Of a stretch of 64,000 bases of DNA, positions 1-12,095 are shown piece by piece (the stretch's first letter is position 1; every line of letters starts with the position of its first letter). A program made the position numbers and the translations under genes. Below the pieces are notes generated by a model, which made no database searches, had not been told where the DNA came from, and saw only the letters and a list, made by a program, of their open reading frames with translations. The stretch comes from Trichostrongylus colubriformis (lineage: Eukaryota > Nematoda > Chromadorea > Rhabditida > Trichostrongylidae). The stretch lies in assembly GCA_963978905.1 (NCBI GenBank), contig OZ022261.1:19329582-19393581 (forward strand). The letters are read 5' to 3'.

Positions 1-39
1 ACTGGCGCTCACATCGAAAATCGACGTCATATTCGTATA

Positions 40-752
40 CAGGGGGTGCCAAAAAAGTAATTCTGTCTCCTGCATTTTCACCCCACTTTAGTCGAACTAC
101 AGCAAATTCTGCTGAGGTATTTACATATCTAGATTCATAAGCAGACCTCACTCTATCACTATACTCCGTGGCAGCCTTCTGCACGAGCAGGAACGGGGCA
201 AGGAAAGAGTGAAGAAGATGTGTCACCTCAACTGGGCAAAATCCGAAATTTCGCCGCCCTCGTTCAAACCTTGCTGAGGTCTGTTCACTCTGGGTACCTG
301 AGGAGATTCATACTGGGTTGTGTTCTTTAACAATCCATTTTTTCCAGGTCCCCAGCGCCCTTGTTTTCAGGAGCCAAAACGTGCCGTTACCACTGAAACC
401 CCTCCGGAGGCGGATTTGGGCATGAAAATGATACTTCGGATCATAGCAGCCTTGTCCAAGTAGCAGGGGCTCTGTGACTTCCATGAACCGAAGGGCCAAT
501 CCTCAGAAAGCTTCCCATAATAGACCCACTGTTTTGGGCCGACCTTGATACCGTAGGTGCTCTGAAGCCCGACTGCGCTGACTGAAGGCTCCGTATTTTT
601 ATGAAGATGAACGTAATGAGCCACAGCTTGTTCCTGCTTTTAGGGAACATTTCGGGAATATTTGCCCTAATGCTTATCTCCTTCGTTTCCCTATGTTTTG
701 TTGACTTGGAGGATATGAGCCGTGAGCAAATTACTTTTTTGGCACCCCTTTC
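40..752 (+). mobile_element. Family A non-autonomous TIR element, copy 1
   Basis: The left end reads CAGGGGGTGCCAAAAAAGTAA after a TA. The right end carries the complement, TTACTTTTTTGGCACCCC, followed by a slightly eroded tip and another TA. The interior is shared with copies at 24066, 26332 and 40111. No transposase motif is present, and the open frames differ between copies, so this is a deletion-derivative or MITE-like element mobilised in trans. TIR shape and TA target suggest the Tc1/mariner superfamily, which is an inference. Confidence 0.8.
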
Positions 753-939
753 TATATGCACAGGATTCGAAGAAGAGAACAAGACATTGAATCACTGAAC
801 TCACCTTCAATTTCCATTTCTCGAGGTCGATACCACGCAACCAACGTACAAAGACACTGTCCATCACTGATTGGATCATTGTCATCATAAAGGTCCTCCA
901 TTTCTGGTATCATACCACCTTCATACCAACGCAAAATTT

Positions 940-1080
940 CCAGCGACGTCGAAGCTCTTTTCCCTCTCTAGGCTTGGGCTAGCAGATAAGACAGATGCTT
1001 TGGCAGATGCTTTTTTATGTGGAAAGAGGGGATATGAATCTTGACCTAAGCCTTGGGAGGGAAGGAACTTCGACGTCGAT
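940..1080. repeat. Imperfect hairpin followed by a poly-C tract
   Basis: Arms of about 40 nt (CGACGTCGAAG... and ...CTTCGACGTCG) face each other across a spacer of about 50 nt. The inner arm sequences contain AGGCTTGGG and CCTAAGCCTTGGG. A C homopolymer interrupted by a few T follows at about 1095-1120. It is probably a decayed fold-back element; no coding frame is supported here. Confidence 0.6.
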
Positions 1081-1120
1081 GAGAGGTTGCGTCTCCCCCT
1101 CCCCCCCCCCCCCCCCCTCC

Positions 1121-1999
1121 CGACTTTAATTATCGCGAATAACCCTATAGCCAAAGTTTCGGCGAGAATCTTTTTTTTACCACTCGCGTTGTCTAGCATA
1201 GTGATATTTCGATGCTGTCCAAGTTTATTATCATTGTTCAGCTTGTTATCATCATAGATATGGCATGTTCTTCTCTTTTGTCATTGTGATCAGTGTGAAT
1301 TATACGATCAATTTTCCACAGCCAAGTATGTGTATCTAGTATGTGCAAAACGGAAATTTTCCAAACGAAAACATTAAATAGGAGAAGCAGGAGGAGGTCA
1401 AAAGGTCGATTGGATGAGTCATAGCAAACTGCGAAATCAGTTATTTACTGAGCATCACTCAAGTACCAGTGTGAGTTTGCCTTGTATCGTATGCCAGGTG
1501 GAATTCAGAAGTTCACAGACATTTCTTTTGAGGTAATGCTCAGTGTTGCGCACCTATAAACAGGTCAATCAGTCGAGTATTACATTCCTATAGGGCTTTG
1601 GGTTCAATCATAATCCCCTACCATATAGAGTGTGTAAGAATCATTGTCGAGAAGAAGTCAACGAGACTTCTGCATAAAAATGCCTTTCCCCAATTGCTTA
1701 GGATGTCGGGGTTGTGCACACATTTGTACGACTGACCTATTTCGCACCTGCTTCGCACCCTAGATGCGGAGGCCTCGCACTTTATGCGCGAAGAAGTAAT
1801 CAAGTAGGTGAGAGAGATAGAAATCAGCTATACGAGGCTTTACACTATGAGTTGGGCATACTCGTACCCAACTTGTGGAGCCATTAAACTTATATGATTT
1901 AGTAACAAGTCTGTAATTAGCTTCACAAGTATAATAAGTACCGGGCATTTGAAGCATGATTAATTACACTTCGATCATAATAGCGTTGTTCGAGCAGAC
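1121..1999. other. Unassigned AT-rich stretch
   Basis: I see no protein motif, RNA gene or repeat shared with the rest of the window, and the short open frames look random. Confidence 0.4.
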
Positions 2000-2325
2000 A
2001 GTGTCTTTCCAGAACCAAAGCCCAGCCCTTGGAACCTTGGGCTCCCCATGAGAGACCCGCTACGGTAGTTGGCTCTGAGCATACGTTGATGTCGTAGATG
2101 TTCTAAACACGATGCCGCTGAATGACGGCTCCATATTTTCAGGAGGATGGAAGTATGGAGTCATAGCACGCCTCTGCTTATAGAGAACATTCCAGAGATA
2201 CTTTGTCCCATTACTTTTAATTTTTTCATTACTCTCTATTTTTTACACTTGGCGAATGTGAGCCATGAGCGATACGACTCGTTTTTGCCTCCCTCCCTCT
2301 GTATGATGGAACTGCCCGAATTTTC
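2000..2325 (+). mobile_element. Family A fragment, right half only
   Basis: The order of motifs at about 2115-2320 (GGCTCCATATTTT, then AGAGAACATTCC, then GTGAGCCATGAGC, then a decayed right tip) matches the right half of the copy at 40-752 but is much diverged. The left half and the GGTGCC terminus are missing, so this is an old truncated copy. Confidence 0.55.
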
Positions 2326-2329
2326 CCCT

Positions 2330-3365
2330 TTGAGGACACTCAACTTATGGAGTTAAGCGGCTTATAGCTAACTTCTAATTCACGCACCTAGTTAATTACT
2401 TCATCGCACATTAGGTGTGACCTCTGGCACATACATTAGGTGCGAAGTAGGTCATTCGAACCACTGTGTACGCACCTACGCACCCGAATGTCGGTGAGCG
2501 GACAAATGTCACTCGCCGAATGCGCGTGGTCGCGTCGCGCTCTCAGCTCTAGGACCCGTATCTCATCGCGCACCGCTCATCGTGTGCAACCACGGTGTAA
2601 ACACGCCACTCTTAGCTAGTCTCTGAAGCGGCGGGCTACAGTCGCGCGCGCATTGCAAGGGAAGGAGACGGGTGTGTGCAGATACGACGGAAAATCGCGT
2701 GGCCGTCTGCGGCGAGCGGTGCGGCGGATGCGAGTGCCAATAGCAGGGCATGGCAGCCTTCAAGCGAGGCAGTGTGGCATGGGTGGAAGCGCAGACGTGA
2801 CGCAGTCACGCTCGGCTGGCTCTCAAGAGGCAATCGATACGGCGAGTCGTACTGGTGGCGCCTTCTCTGAGCAGAGTTACAAGGCCGTTCTTTGACGAAT
2901 GTCGACTCACATGCATCACAATGCCGCCAGCAGCCGTCTGACGGATAGGTAAGTGCCTCGCTCCAGAAACTGCTGATGATGGCTCGGATGCTCGGAGAGA
3001 AGTCGCACTTGTACTGTTTTTGTTGGACTTTTTCTACTGACTACAGAAAACACTTCTACTATGATATTATTTTGATGGTCCTCTCGGCATCAGGCATGTT
3101 CAAACGGTAAGGACTTTTCGCAAATATAATGTCTATCGATAGCTTCAAATGCAGTGGTATTTTCCTTTCCATAACCCTGTTTTATCTCTGAGAAACAACT
3201 AAAAAACTCTTCATGTTCTCTCCTCCTCACAGCTTGGCATGTTGTTCACATTATTCGTGTGCTGCTTTGCCAAACGAGGTTTTCCGGTGAATCTGTCCTA
3301 TTAATGGTCTGACGTTTCGATCCTTTAGTCGTCTTCAGAGGCCTAAAAAGTAGCTTGAAGTTCGC
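2330..3365. other. Unassigned, partly CpG-rich stretch
   Basis: The segment around 2480-2930 is GC- and CpG-rich compared with its surroundings and holds overlapping open frames on both strands, none with a recognisable motif. Short direct motifs of the type TTAGGTGCGAAG and TACGCACC recur here and near 1745. Nothing else is recognised. Confidence 0.35.
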
Positions 3366-3369
3366 TGAC

Positions 3370-5740
3370 CCTTGACTTATCCGATCAAGCACCAACGAGT
3401 AGACGAGAGAAAGAAACTGAACTTACCCCGTGGTCCACCGCGAGTGGTAGGACCTCGCTACCGACTCTGTTAGTATATGTGCGACTGGGAATAACTAAAC
3501 AGCGGTGGTGACAAGTGTCGCGACTGACACACTCGTAGTAGAAGTCGGCTAGCATCCGTTCCGCTTGCTGGATTGTCAGTGTTATTCGCACAATGTCGCC
3601 AGCGAAGCGGAGGTGGTGTAGATGCCGACCATCGACATTCACTCCCATTCCTTCCGATTCCAGTTGACGCATGACGTTCTCAAGAGCGGCGCTGAAAATT
3701 TAGGCGGGATGGTGTCGCCTTGTCGAACCCCCTCTCTTCACGTCGATGATGACTTCCTTGTAGAATGGCGAGATCCTGGTCGTGAAGTTGCTGTAGAGCT
3801 CACGAAGTACATTTATGTACTGAGTAGGCACACACTGGTTTTCCAGGGCTTCGATAACCGCTTCTGTCTCAACGGAGTAGAAGGCTTTCTTCAAATCGAT
3901 GAACGTGAGACATAATGGCATCTTGTACCCTCGCGACACTTCAATGAGCCTAGTGACCGTGTGGATATGATCGCTATTGCTGAATCTTCTCCGAAACCCT
4001 GCTTGTTCGCATGGCTGTCCTTCGTCTTAAGTTCTACCGATCCTATTCAAGATGACACGAGTGATGAGCTTGTACACCACAGACAGCAGGCAGATTGGAC
4101 GATAATTGCCAATGTCGTATGGATCTCCCTTCTGATACAGCAACACAGTCCTGCTGGTTTTCCACGATGTGTGTATCTTGCATTCCGACAGGTAGCGTGT
4201 GAAGAGCCGGGCCACTGTTTTGACGATAACTGACGAGAGATTTTTAAGATATTCCGGTCTGATCCTGTCGGGGCTGAGTGCTGTACCACTCTTCGGCGTG
4301 TCGGACTTCGCAAAGGAAAACTGATGGTACGACATATCTATCCTGCTTCAGATTGCTCCCAGGCAGTTGGACATGGCTATCGAAGAGATCCTAGTAGGAG
4401 TCGTAGATGACCTCCATTGCCCTTCGGGAAGCAGTAACTGTACCGTCTGGACGCCGGAGACCGGTCATTTTGGTCTTATAACTGGCGAAACTTCGGCTGG
4501 TATTGCGAATACTCCTCCCAGCCTCTGCTGCTTCAGCCAGCACTGCTACTGTTGTCTCCTCAAGATCTTCATTTATCACCTCTCTGCATTGCTTCGCAAG
4601 TTCGGACGTCATTTGGTAGTCGCCTGCGACTCGTGCGGCTCCACATGGACGTATCAGCGCGAGAGTTTCCGAAGAGAGACGCCTTTTGGTGACTTTCAAA
4701 TTCTCTGCCCTCCTCGCACAATCGTGAAGATGCTCAATGAGCCGGTTGTACTCGTCGTCGATGTTTTCGGTAACGGAATTGTCCCATACACTGCGAGAGA
4801 AACGAAGTGTGTCCAGTTGATGACTGTCTAGGGTCTTCGATCCTTGAATTTCGCGGCTCTCTCTCTCCACGTAACGAAAAGAGGAATCTCGCGCGGATGA
4901 GGCGATGGTCTAATCCCGTATAGTACTTGGGAACAACAGCGACGTCGGTCAGTCAAAACCTTCGACTGAAGATGACGTGATCGATTCTATTTTGGAATTG
5001 TCCACCGGGTGACTCCCAAGTCCATCGCAGATGAGAGGGCTTCTGGAACTGTGAGTGACGTCGCTGACGAAGTCGCTGACGATGACCTTGAAAAAGGTGT
5101 AGTCTTCCTAATAGAACTTCTCCAATTCCACATAAAATGCAAAGCTCGACCTCGTCGTAGCTTGATGCAGGTGCGTAGGCGACAAAGATGGTCAAAGCTG
5201 AGATTGGACCTCATCTTTTCAATCGCAAACGTCCGATTCAGGTTGTCAGATTTTCGTACGGATCGATGTTCATGGCCAAGTGGCCAAGAGCGTGTTGACG
5301 AGAACGCCCACACCGCCAACGCCTCTCCTGTCGCATGTTTCAAGGAACAGTTCTTCAGCAGTTTCCTACACGGCGTGTAACGGGCGATGCCTCCTCGTCT
5401 CGGTCAATCCAATGACGTCGTACTTGATCTTCCTGGCTTGCATCATCAGATCTTCGATACTCGCTTCCGATGCAAGAGTTCGTGCGTTGTAAGTACAAAT
5501 CGCCATCTTAGTCCTTCACGATTTGGGCAGCTTGTTGTAGCCCTGAGATTTGCAGCCTCTCCCGAGCGGTCCTACCCAACGCGGCCGTATTGGGGGCTCC
5601 CCCAGGTTCAGGGGAAGGAGGCCCATTCTTATTGCTGTTTTCGGTAAGATAGAGCCCCACGAGTGGCTCGCCGGGCTCTGTCGTGGTGGCTGGGTATACT
5701 CCGGGTAGTTAGCCGGGCTATCCCGAAGTGGACGTGAGGT
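3370..5740 (-). pseudogene. RTE-type non-LTR retrotransposon relic (endonuclease plus reverse transcriptase)
   Basis: Read on the minus strand, conceptual translation gives an AP-like endonuclease start near 5505 (MAICTYNARTLASEASIEDL, then IGLTETRR). A linker rich in charged residues follows at about 4870-4390. Reverse-transcriptase blocks come next: NYRPICLLSVVYKLITRVIL near 4100, FIDLKKAF near 3900 and LRFAGDIV near 3600. The order and motifs match the RTE clade common in nematodes. The frame is broken several times, the FADD box reads FAGD, and the 3' part after the catalytic box is lost, so it is inactive. The region just upstream of the endonuclease (5520-5740) is probably its 5' leader. 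Confidence 0.85.
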
Positions 5741-6098
5741 TTATTTGTTGGAGGCAAGCCCGGGCCGCCTCCCATGTACCTCCCAGTTGTTAGAATGCAA
5801 GCTTTCGGCTGGATCGAATGCAGGATACCAACTGCACCCTACATCACGCTCCCACACGTATGCAAGAAACGTCTGCGAGGATACACAGGGTATGAATCAG
5901 CCCAGCGCAGCAGAAACAGGGAGTCGATCCCCTGAATCCACCTGCGTTTCAGGACAGGTACATGGTGCTTTTGGTCCGCGACAAGCCACCATTTCCGCCA
6001 CCTGGGGTCGCCACGTAGCCTTGCCACCTAACGGCTCGAGATCCTTCAGCGAGAGAAGCCCCTCGGTGAAGGAGATCCAGACTTGTTAATATATCTAC
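5741..6098. other. Unassigned spacer before a mariner insertion
   Basis: No motif is recognised. It may be remaining 5' leader of the RTE relic next to it, but I cannot show this. Confidence 0.3.
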
Positions 6099-6100
6099 TA

Positions 6101-7029
6101 TTAGGTTGTTCGGAAAGAAATGCGCGTTGAATTTCTTGAGTTTGTCTATTTATTTTTTTCCTACTATAGAAGCTTTTCCGAAACAGTTTTGTCCATTAGA
6201 AAGAGATTTTTAATGTGCATCTTCTGGTATATTTTTGTATATTTTTTGACATGTATATAGTATTTATAACATATTTTTGAAAACGGGTACCGCACCAGCT
6301 GAGCGGCGCAAACAAGGCAACACGAGTGGCAGTGGCCGGAATTCTTATTCGTCGCTCCAAGAACAGCGGTTTCTTCGCCTCTATTGTAACATCAGATGAG
6401 AAATGGATCTGCTTCAACAACGCAACGCGAAAAAGACAGTGGTCAAACGCCGGGACTTTACAAAACCTAGTTCGAAACTGGATATACACGGCAAAAAGGT
6501 GATGCTCTGTATTTGGTGGAGCAGCAAAGGTTTGGTGTACTTCAAATTTGTGGATTCGGGTCAAACAGTTACGGCGGACATTTACAAAGATCAGTTGAAC
6601 CGCGTGGACCAAGCACTGCGTCGTCAAGGTGTCGAATCGACGTCGACGAAATTCCTTCTCGAAAACGCTCGTCCACAGGTCGCGAAAATCACTTTGTAAA
6701 AAAATGAGGAGTTTGGCTGGGAAGTCCTGCCTCATCCGCCATACAGCCCAGGCCTAGCACCACCCGACTACCATATGTTTTGGTCGATGCAGAACTTCCT
6801 GGCCGAGAGAAAGTTCACAAACCGCGAAAAACTCCACCTCTGGGTGTCCAACTACCTTGAGTCGCAGCCGGCCGAGTTATTCGAAAGAGGGATCCATTCT
6901 TTGCTTAAAGGTTGGTAACAAGTCATTGATAGTAATGGAGATTATCTTTCGAATTAAACTTGTTTACTTTCGTTTTTATAATAAAAAATTTTTTGAACTC
7001 AAACGCGCATTTCTTTCCGAACAACCTAA
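6101..7029 (+). mobile_element. Mariner-family transposon, 5'-deleted transposase, matched TIRs
   Basis: The element begins TTAGGTTGTTCGGAAAGAAA and ends with the exact complement, about 28 bp at each end, flanked by TA on both sides. Inside, frames shifted against each other encode the C-terminal half of a mariner transposase: VTSDEKWICF near 6385, KKVMLCIWW near 6495, the NARPQVAK box near 6665, then HPPYSPGLAPPDYHMF near 6735 and a tail to about 6915. The N-terminal helix-turn-helix half is missing and the frame is broken, so it is defective, but its intact ends could still be substrates. Confidence 0.9.
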
Positions 7030-7330
7030 TATATATAGAGCGCTTTGTCTGTCCGTCTGTCTGTCCGTCCGCCCGCTCCTCTTCTATCACGAAACTAGGC
7101 ATAACATGAAAAACGACCTGTGGAGATGGCGACAAGTTTGGGATGGGTAGACCATGGGACAAGAAGTAAAAGGCACACATGGACCAAGCTGAGCTACGGT
7201 GAGCACTGGATTGATCTTGTTTTAGACCGAGAATTGTTGATTCTGTACCAATATGACCCAGGGTGTATGTCGTTAGGACAGAAAAATCGCGCAGCCACGC
7301 GCGGCGTGTGACGCTCGCGCACGAGTTGTC
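7030..7330. repeat. (TA)n-(CTGT)n-TCACGAAA boundary module and array D-like sequence
   Basis: A TATATATAG run is followed by a CTGTCYGTC microsatellite and TATCACGAAACT. Then comes a block (CATGAAAAACGACCTGTGGA and onward) that resembles the tandem units at 10030 and 10580. A closely similar TA/CTGT/TCACGAAA arrangement occurs at 27790-27870 and, inverted, at 25690-25740. Confidence 0.6.
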
Positions 7331-8079
7331 CAATTCCAGTTGGGGCAGCGCATTTGCGCCGGAGCTACAGTGTTTCTACAGGATGGGATTTTTCGTTGTG
7401 CTTAGTTTCTTTTGTTAAGTAATCGGTTCCTTTTATTAGTTGCGAACATAGGGAAAACAGAGAATAATGTGAAAATGAGCGTGTAAACAAAAGAAAAGGC
7501 AATGTCGAAATAAGCCTAATGCTGCAAGGTTGAATGAATTGCATTGCATTGTGCAAAACACTCAAGTGCATAAATAAGCTCGCACAGTTCGCTTAATATC
7601 GGCTTAAAAACAACTGAGATACTTCACGGTGGGAGAAGAACTCTGATATCCACAATCGGAATGGTACAATTCACTACACTGCAATTCAAAGTATATAAAA
7701 ATGTGCTAATGTACTTGGGAAGAGATCCACTCATTGTGGCACGGTCGTCCCTCACCCGAAACCCTTCCACAAACGTATTTTTGCCTAAGCCTTACTTTAG
7801 GAAGGAAAGAGCCTTTTCCTGAACTAAGGCTTAGGCTAAAGACCTAGGTAAAAATAGCGCCAGACACCCAGCTAGTCTAGTGGCCCTCCACCAAAACTAC
7901 ATTAGCACATAAAAGTGTTAGGAAACAAAAAAGATATGAGAAGGTACGGATAAACGGCTACTTATACACTGCAGCAAAAGGTTGCCCCAATCAGAAACGG
8001 GCGACTCGGACGCGATGTCGCATCGCGATTTTTCACGACATACATTCTATGACCCAAACATGGGAAAAGAAGGACTAAG
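7331..8079. other. Unassigned; one small TTTTTGCCTAAGCC hairpin
   Basis: Apart from an imperfect palindrome at about 7780-7855 (TTTTTGCCTAAGCCTTAC facing GTAAGGCTTAGGC-like sequence), nothing is recognised. Confidence 0.35.
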
Positions 8080-8380
8080 GTCAGCGAAGAGTTTCTGAAA
8101 TTCATGGAAGAGGTCTGGGTACAAAGGGCGGAGTGCACCCCGAATGGGCGGTCCTCACAACAAAACCTTATAGCTAGGTCCCAACTCGGCATATGGTTAA
8201 GGAAGAACTCGACAGAGATGGCTGACGTCCACCTTATTTTGAACATCCTCGAACGGGGAGTCGCCCACAGAGAGTGAAGCGTGTTACTAGTCGATTGAAA
8301 CTCACTTAAAAGTATCAATTTGTTTCTAGCGTGATTTGGAGACCAGGAGAAAAGGGCAAGTGGTTGGTAGTAGCTGGAGC
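8080..8380 (+). repeat. Tandem array D, first unit (left piece)
   Basis: The blocks GGGCGGTCC..ACAACA and GATTTGGAGACCAGGAGAAAAGG recur with the same order and spacing at 10290-10500, and partly at 10640-10760. The unit length is roughly 360-560 bp. This unit is cut at 8380 by the hAT-like insertion and resumes at 9970. Confidence 0.65.
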
Positions 8381-9969
8381 CTGTGTCAAGCGTCGAGACG
8401 AGGAAAATTTTCACGACCCCCCCCCCAAAAAAAGGGGCCTCAATACGACCCCCTCTTTCATATATGTTACTGTTAGTTTTCGTTTTGTAATAAATACTAA
8501 ATAAATGCAATAAATAATGAACGAAATATTTTTCATTGGTATATTACAAGAAATTTGCTTCAACTGGACTAAACAATCAATTACGCGTGTTCGCCTAAGC
8601 CTACGCAAAGGGAACCTCCTTCCCCCAGACTTAGGCTAACACCGGAATAATAAAAAACTCGAATTTGCCTCATCAAAATCATTTCATTGCAAAATTCGAG
8701 CCCAATTGGGCTAGTGCTACGGCCTCTCTGCGCTCTAACCATAGCGTTGGAGACCGTCTCTAACGCTATGGATAGAGCGCAGAATACTACTTTTTCCACC
8801 CTCACTCCCTAAACACCGAAAGAACATTATAAAACAACAAGAAAAGAAAAAGAGGAACGAATCGCCGACAATTATGCGCGAAAAGAATAGGTGCGGCCGC
8901 GTCGCGATCTGAATGGAGCGCGTTATCTTCCCCATACTAAATTCCAACATTTCAATAATACTCTAAACTTTACCTAGCGCCCATCTTTCAAACAGCTGTA
9001 AACTGTTTTCCTAATAATTCCCTTAGACCTATCTATTGGCCACTTGCTTGCTCCAATGGTTGCTTAGTTCTTCATATGGGTTTCCAGATGAGGATTTGAT
9101 GAGGAAAATCTCGAAGTGTTTCACGGAAATGGCCATAACTTCCTTCAAACTTGACCATATGAGTTCGTTTTGGTGAAGCAGGGTCTGCTAGGTTGTCGCT
9201 TTCGAATGACTACCTGAGCTATGCCGTATCTTCAAAACGAAGGAAGTTAGTTCGAGGGAAGGTTGATGAGGATCCAAAACGAAGCAAGAAAAATTGAAAA
9301 AAGCCAGTTGAGGAAAGCTTCTTTTCGTCGAATTTGCGATCTTCCCACGAATCTCCCCAAAAATCGATTCATTGTGACTGAAATTTTTCCAGTATGCATC
9401 CTTCGCTCTCGGAGGCCTAGTGGAAAGGCGAGAAGCGTCGGTCAGCTTTTCTGTGGGATGCGCCATGCATGAGGATTTCATCCACATTCTCAATGAATAC
9501 AAACGTTTTTCCGGTCCGCATAGTGGCAAGATTACGTACTTGCGATCGTAGTAAGATATGGAAAAATCCATATCAGCTAATTTTTGTTTTCATCCCATTG
9601 TTTCTGGAGTGTACATCCACGGTGGTACCCGTTGATAGATATTGCTTTCCATGGTTAATCGGTGAATTTCGGAGGTGTCTCTGTACGTGGTTTCGGCGCC
9701 GGCGGACCAATGAAAGGGTTATTGGCATTGGTTGGCTTCGTTGTGGATCGCGCCATGCATGAGGTTCTCCATGATGATAAGGTTAAATTAGCTTCGGGTT
9801 CAAACCCAGTTAGTCAGTTTTATCATTTCTCTCCTTACACTTTGGACCCTCAGCCTTAGGAACACTGTTGATCAATGCCTACCTAAACGATTACGACCTC
9901 CCCTCCCCCTTCCTAGCGGACCAAATACGACCCCCTCGTTGAGGATTTTTCAACGGAGGCTTGACCCTG
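8381..9969 (+). mobile_element. hAT-like non-autonomous element C, copy 1, with perfect 8-bp target duplication
   Basis: The termini are CTGTGTCAAGC at the left and GCTTGACCCTG at the right, and both are flanked by the same octamer GCTGGAGC (8373-8380 and 9970-9977). An 8-bp duplication with CAG-type tips is the hallmark of hAT transposons. Interior landmarks shared with copies at 44806 and 53018 are the inverted pair around GTTGGAGACCGTCTCTAAC (8741-8765), the GCCATGCATGAGG boxes at 9460 and 9750, and a subterminal GGGTTCAAACCCAGTTAG at about 9797. No transposase domain is visible. Confidence 0.85.
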
Positions 9970-10780
9970 GCTGGAGCTATGAAAGAACGATAAGTTCAAC
10001 GCTGCGCGGAGCATTCGTGGTGGTGGGCGGAGCCCGGGCGTTACATGAGAAATAAGCTGTGGAAATGGGGACAAGCTTGGAATGGGTGGAGCATGATACA
10101 AAAAGAAGCGATCCCACGTGGACCACGTTTCAGTGCACGCGTCACCGCCCACTGTAGGCGGGGCGTGCACTGAAACGTGGTCCATTGTGCGATCTTTACT
10201 CGGATAAATTGTGTTTGATTAATTGTTTGAGTTCCAAATTGGTCCAGACGTAAGAAAAATATAGGTAAAGATCAGCCATGAGTTTTCTGTCATGAGAGAC
10301 GCCTTGGCGCAGTGGGTGAAACGTACCCCGAATGCGTGGTCCGTACAACAAGAACTCGTAACTCGGTTTCAATGCAGCCCCGAAACCACGAAAAAATCGG
10401 TAGAAATGGCGGAGGGTATTGTTAATTGGGTGAACGCACGGCAAAAATAGCAATTTATCTCTAGAGAGATTTGGAGACAAAGAGAAAAGGGGAAGTGGTC
10501 TGTGATAGGACACACTTTGAAAGAAAGAGAAGTTCCACCGTTGAGGGACCTTCTGCGGTAGTGGGTGGAGCTTAGGCATTATATGAAAAACAAACTGCGG
10601 AAATGGGGACAAGTATAGGATAAATAGGGCCATGACTTTCTGAAAGTCAAGAAGAGGCTTGGACAAAGTGGGCGAAGCGCATTCCATATGGGCGGTCCGT
10701 GCAACAGAAGTTCATGATTAGGGTATAACGCAGCCTTGGAACTAGATAAAATTAGCAGAAATGACCAGCGTCGAAGCCAC
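9970..10780 (+). repeat. Tandem array D, continuation
   Basis: The block GAAATAAGCTGTGGAAATGG at 10048 is repeated as GAAAAACAAACTGCGGAAAT at about 10584. The block with GGCGCAGTGGGTG..ACCCCGAATGCG at 10308 is repeated near 10655. The array therefore contains a little over two units, originally continuous with 8080-8380. Confidence 0.65.
10120..10183. repeat. Perfect 21-bp inverted repeat inside array D
   Basis: GGACCACGTTTCAGTGCACGC (10120-10140) and its exact complement (10163-10183) enclose a 22-nt spacer. A strong hairpin is expected in RNA or single-stranded DNA. Confidence 0.85.
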
Positions 10781-11039
10781 TTTTCAGCATACTCGGAGCA
10801 AACGGAGACCCGTCCAAAGCGGGCTAAGCGTGATGTGGTAATTAGTACTGCGTAAATTTATAGAAAACAGCCATTGCGATCGATTGACGCTCGTGATGTG
10901 ACCCATGTACGTGCATGCACTAGGGTACGCTAGCTCAACTGGTATCATAAAAGCTCATTAACTCCACAGGATGGTACGACTATGACTGCAGGCACACAAA
11001 CTGGTGCTACCGAACCACTGTACTGAACCACCGAAAAAG
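10781..11039. other. Unassigned; holds an isolated CTAGCTCAACTGGTATCA motif
   Basis: The motif near 10929-10946 resembles the tips of the fold-back at 25099 (CCAGTTGGGCTGGCGC) and a sequence near 29117. No other feature is recognised. Confidence 0.35.
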
Positions 11040-11822
11040 CATTTGCGTTCACCGAGAATATGAATGAAATTCCCATGCATGGCGCATCCCGCAGGGAGGC
11101 CTACTAACGCTAGACGCCATCTATTTGGAGCTGTGAAAGCACATATGTGTACTGGAGACATATCAGGCACAATGAATCTTTTTTCCAACAATCGGGGGAA
11201 GATCTCGCCACTGCGGCGAAAAAAATTCGTCGACTTCCTCCCTTCGATACAACTTCTTTTTAGAAGATGTGGAACAGTTTGAGTAGTCATTAGGAAGCGG
11301 CAGCCACGTCGATTCTGGGTCAGAAAGTCGCATTCATAAAATCAGGTTCGACGGAAGTTGCGAACAATTGAATAGAGACACCTAAAATTTTTCTACGTTT
11401 TCCTCGACTAAATTTGCATTCAAAGATCTACGCAGTCATTAGAGAAAACCGAACGACCAATGGGCAAAGCGATTTTTTATGAAAGTAGATTACATACTTC
11501 CAAGGTCGAGTTTTGAGTAAGCTATGCACATGAATGTAAAAAAAATGTTTGAATTTACTTACTACAGAGAACATACCTATTGCTCTATTGCGATAGACGC
11601 GTCGCTATTGCTGTAATCGCATCGAGCGCCCTACATGGGTTCTGTTTAACTTCTAGCTTTGGTATCCTTTTTTTCATCCTTGTATGGCATTAAACCCTTC
11701 TCCTCTGTGATGACTGAGCACATGACCCATGGTCGGCGACGCCTTCATTTCCCAGTGTAGGTACTTAACTTTGTTGTTTTCTTGATTTGCTTATTTTTCA
11801 TGAGTTTGGCCTCTGTCTTTTC
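11040..11822 (-). mobile_element. hAT-like element C, truncated internal fragment
   Basis: Landmarks include CATGCATGGCGCATCCCGC at about 11073, GGGAAGATCTCGCC at 11200, and a right part similar to 55380-55830 (GGTCGGCGACGCCTTCATTTC at about 11731, then TGAGTTTGGCCTC). The order matches the inverted-orientation copies at 44806 and 53018. Both termini are lost. Confidence 0.65.
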
Positions 11823-11825
11823 ATA

Positions 11826-12095
11826 GGCTGACTAGAGCCCCTATCCCGCTAAAAGTCGTTGCTGAGCCCACAATCCCTCCTCTGCTTGTCGTTGAACTAA
11901 CCAACGCAACTTTGGTTCCCCTACCAGTCATCCATAGTGCTACACCTGGGAAGCAGTTGGCCACGTGCTCTCTCTCTATCTTACGTGTAGTGCGCAAACA
12001 TCCACAGAACGAAAGTCTGTGACACATAACCGTAGAACTGCGCGTCCGCGACAGAGCTCTTCCCTCAGCACGCTTCAGCTGCTGTAACATTACTA
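11826..12095 (-). other. Open frame with splice-like edges, function not recognised
   Basis: On the minus strand a frame of about 89 codons stays open. The part from a TTACAG acceptor-like site near 12084 to a GTAAGA donor-like site near 11985 encodes a basic segment containing KRAEGRALSRTRSS. It could be one internal exon, or chance. No homologous family is recognised and no partner exon is proven. Confidence 0.2.

Noticed and set aside
7780..7855. GCCTAAGCC / GGCTTAGGC motifs resembling the nematode telomere repeat TTAGGC
   Set aside because: Only one or two imperfect units occur at each place (also 1040, 8592, 29466, 46290), always inside small hairpins; too short to be interstitial telomere.
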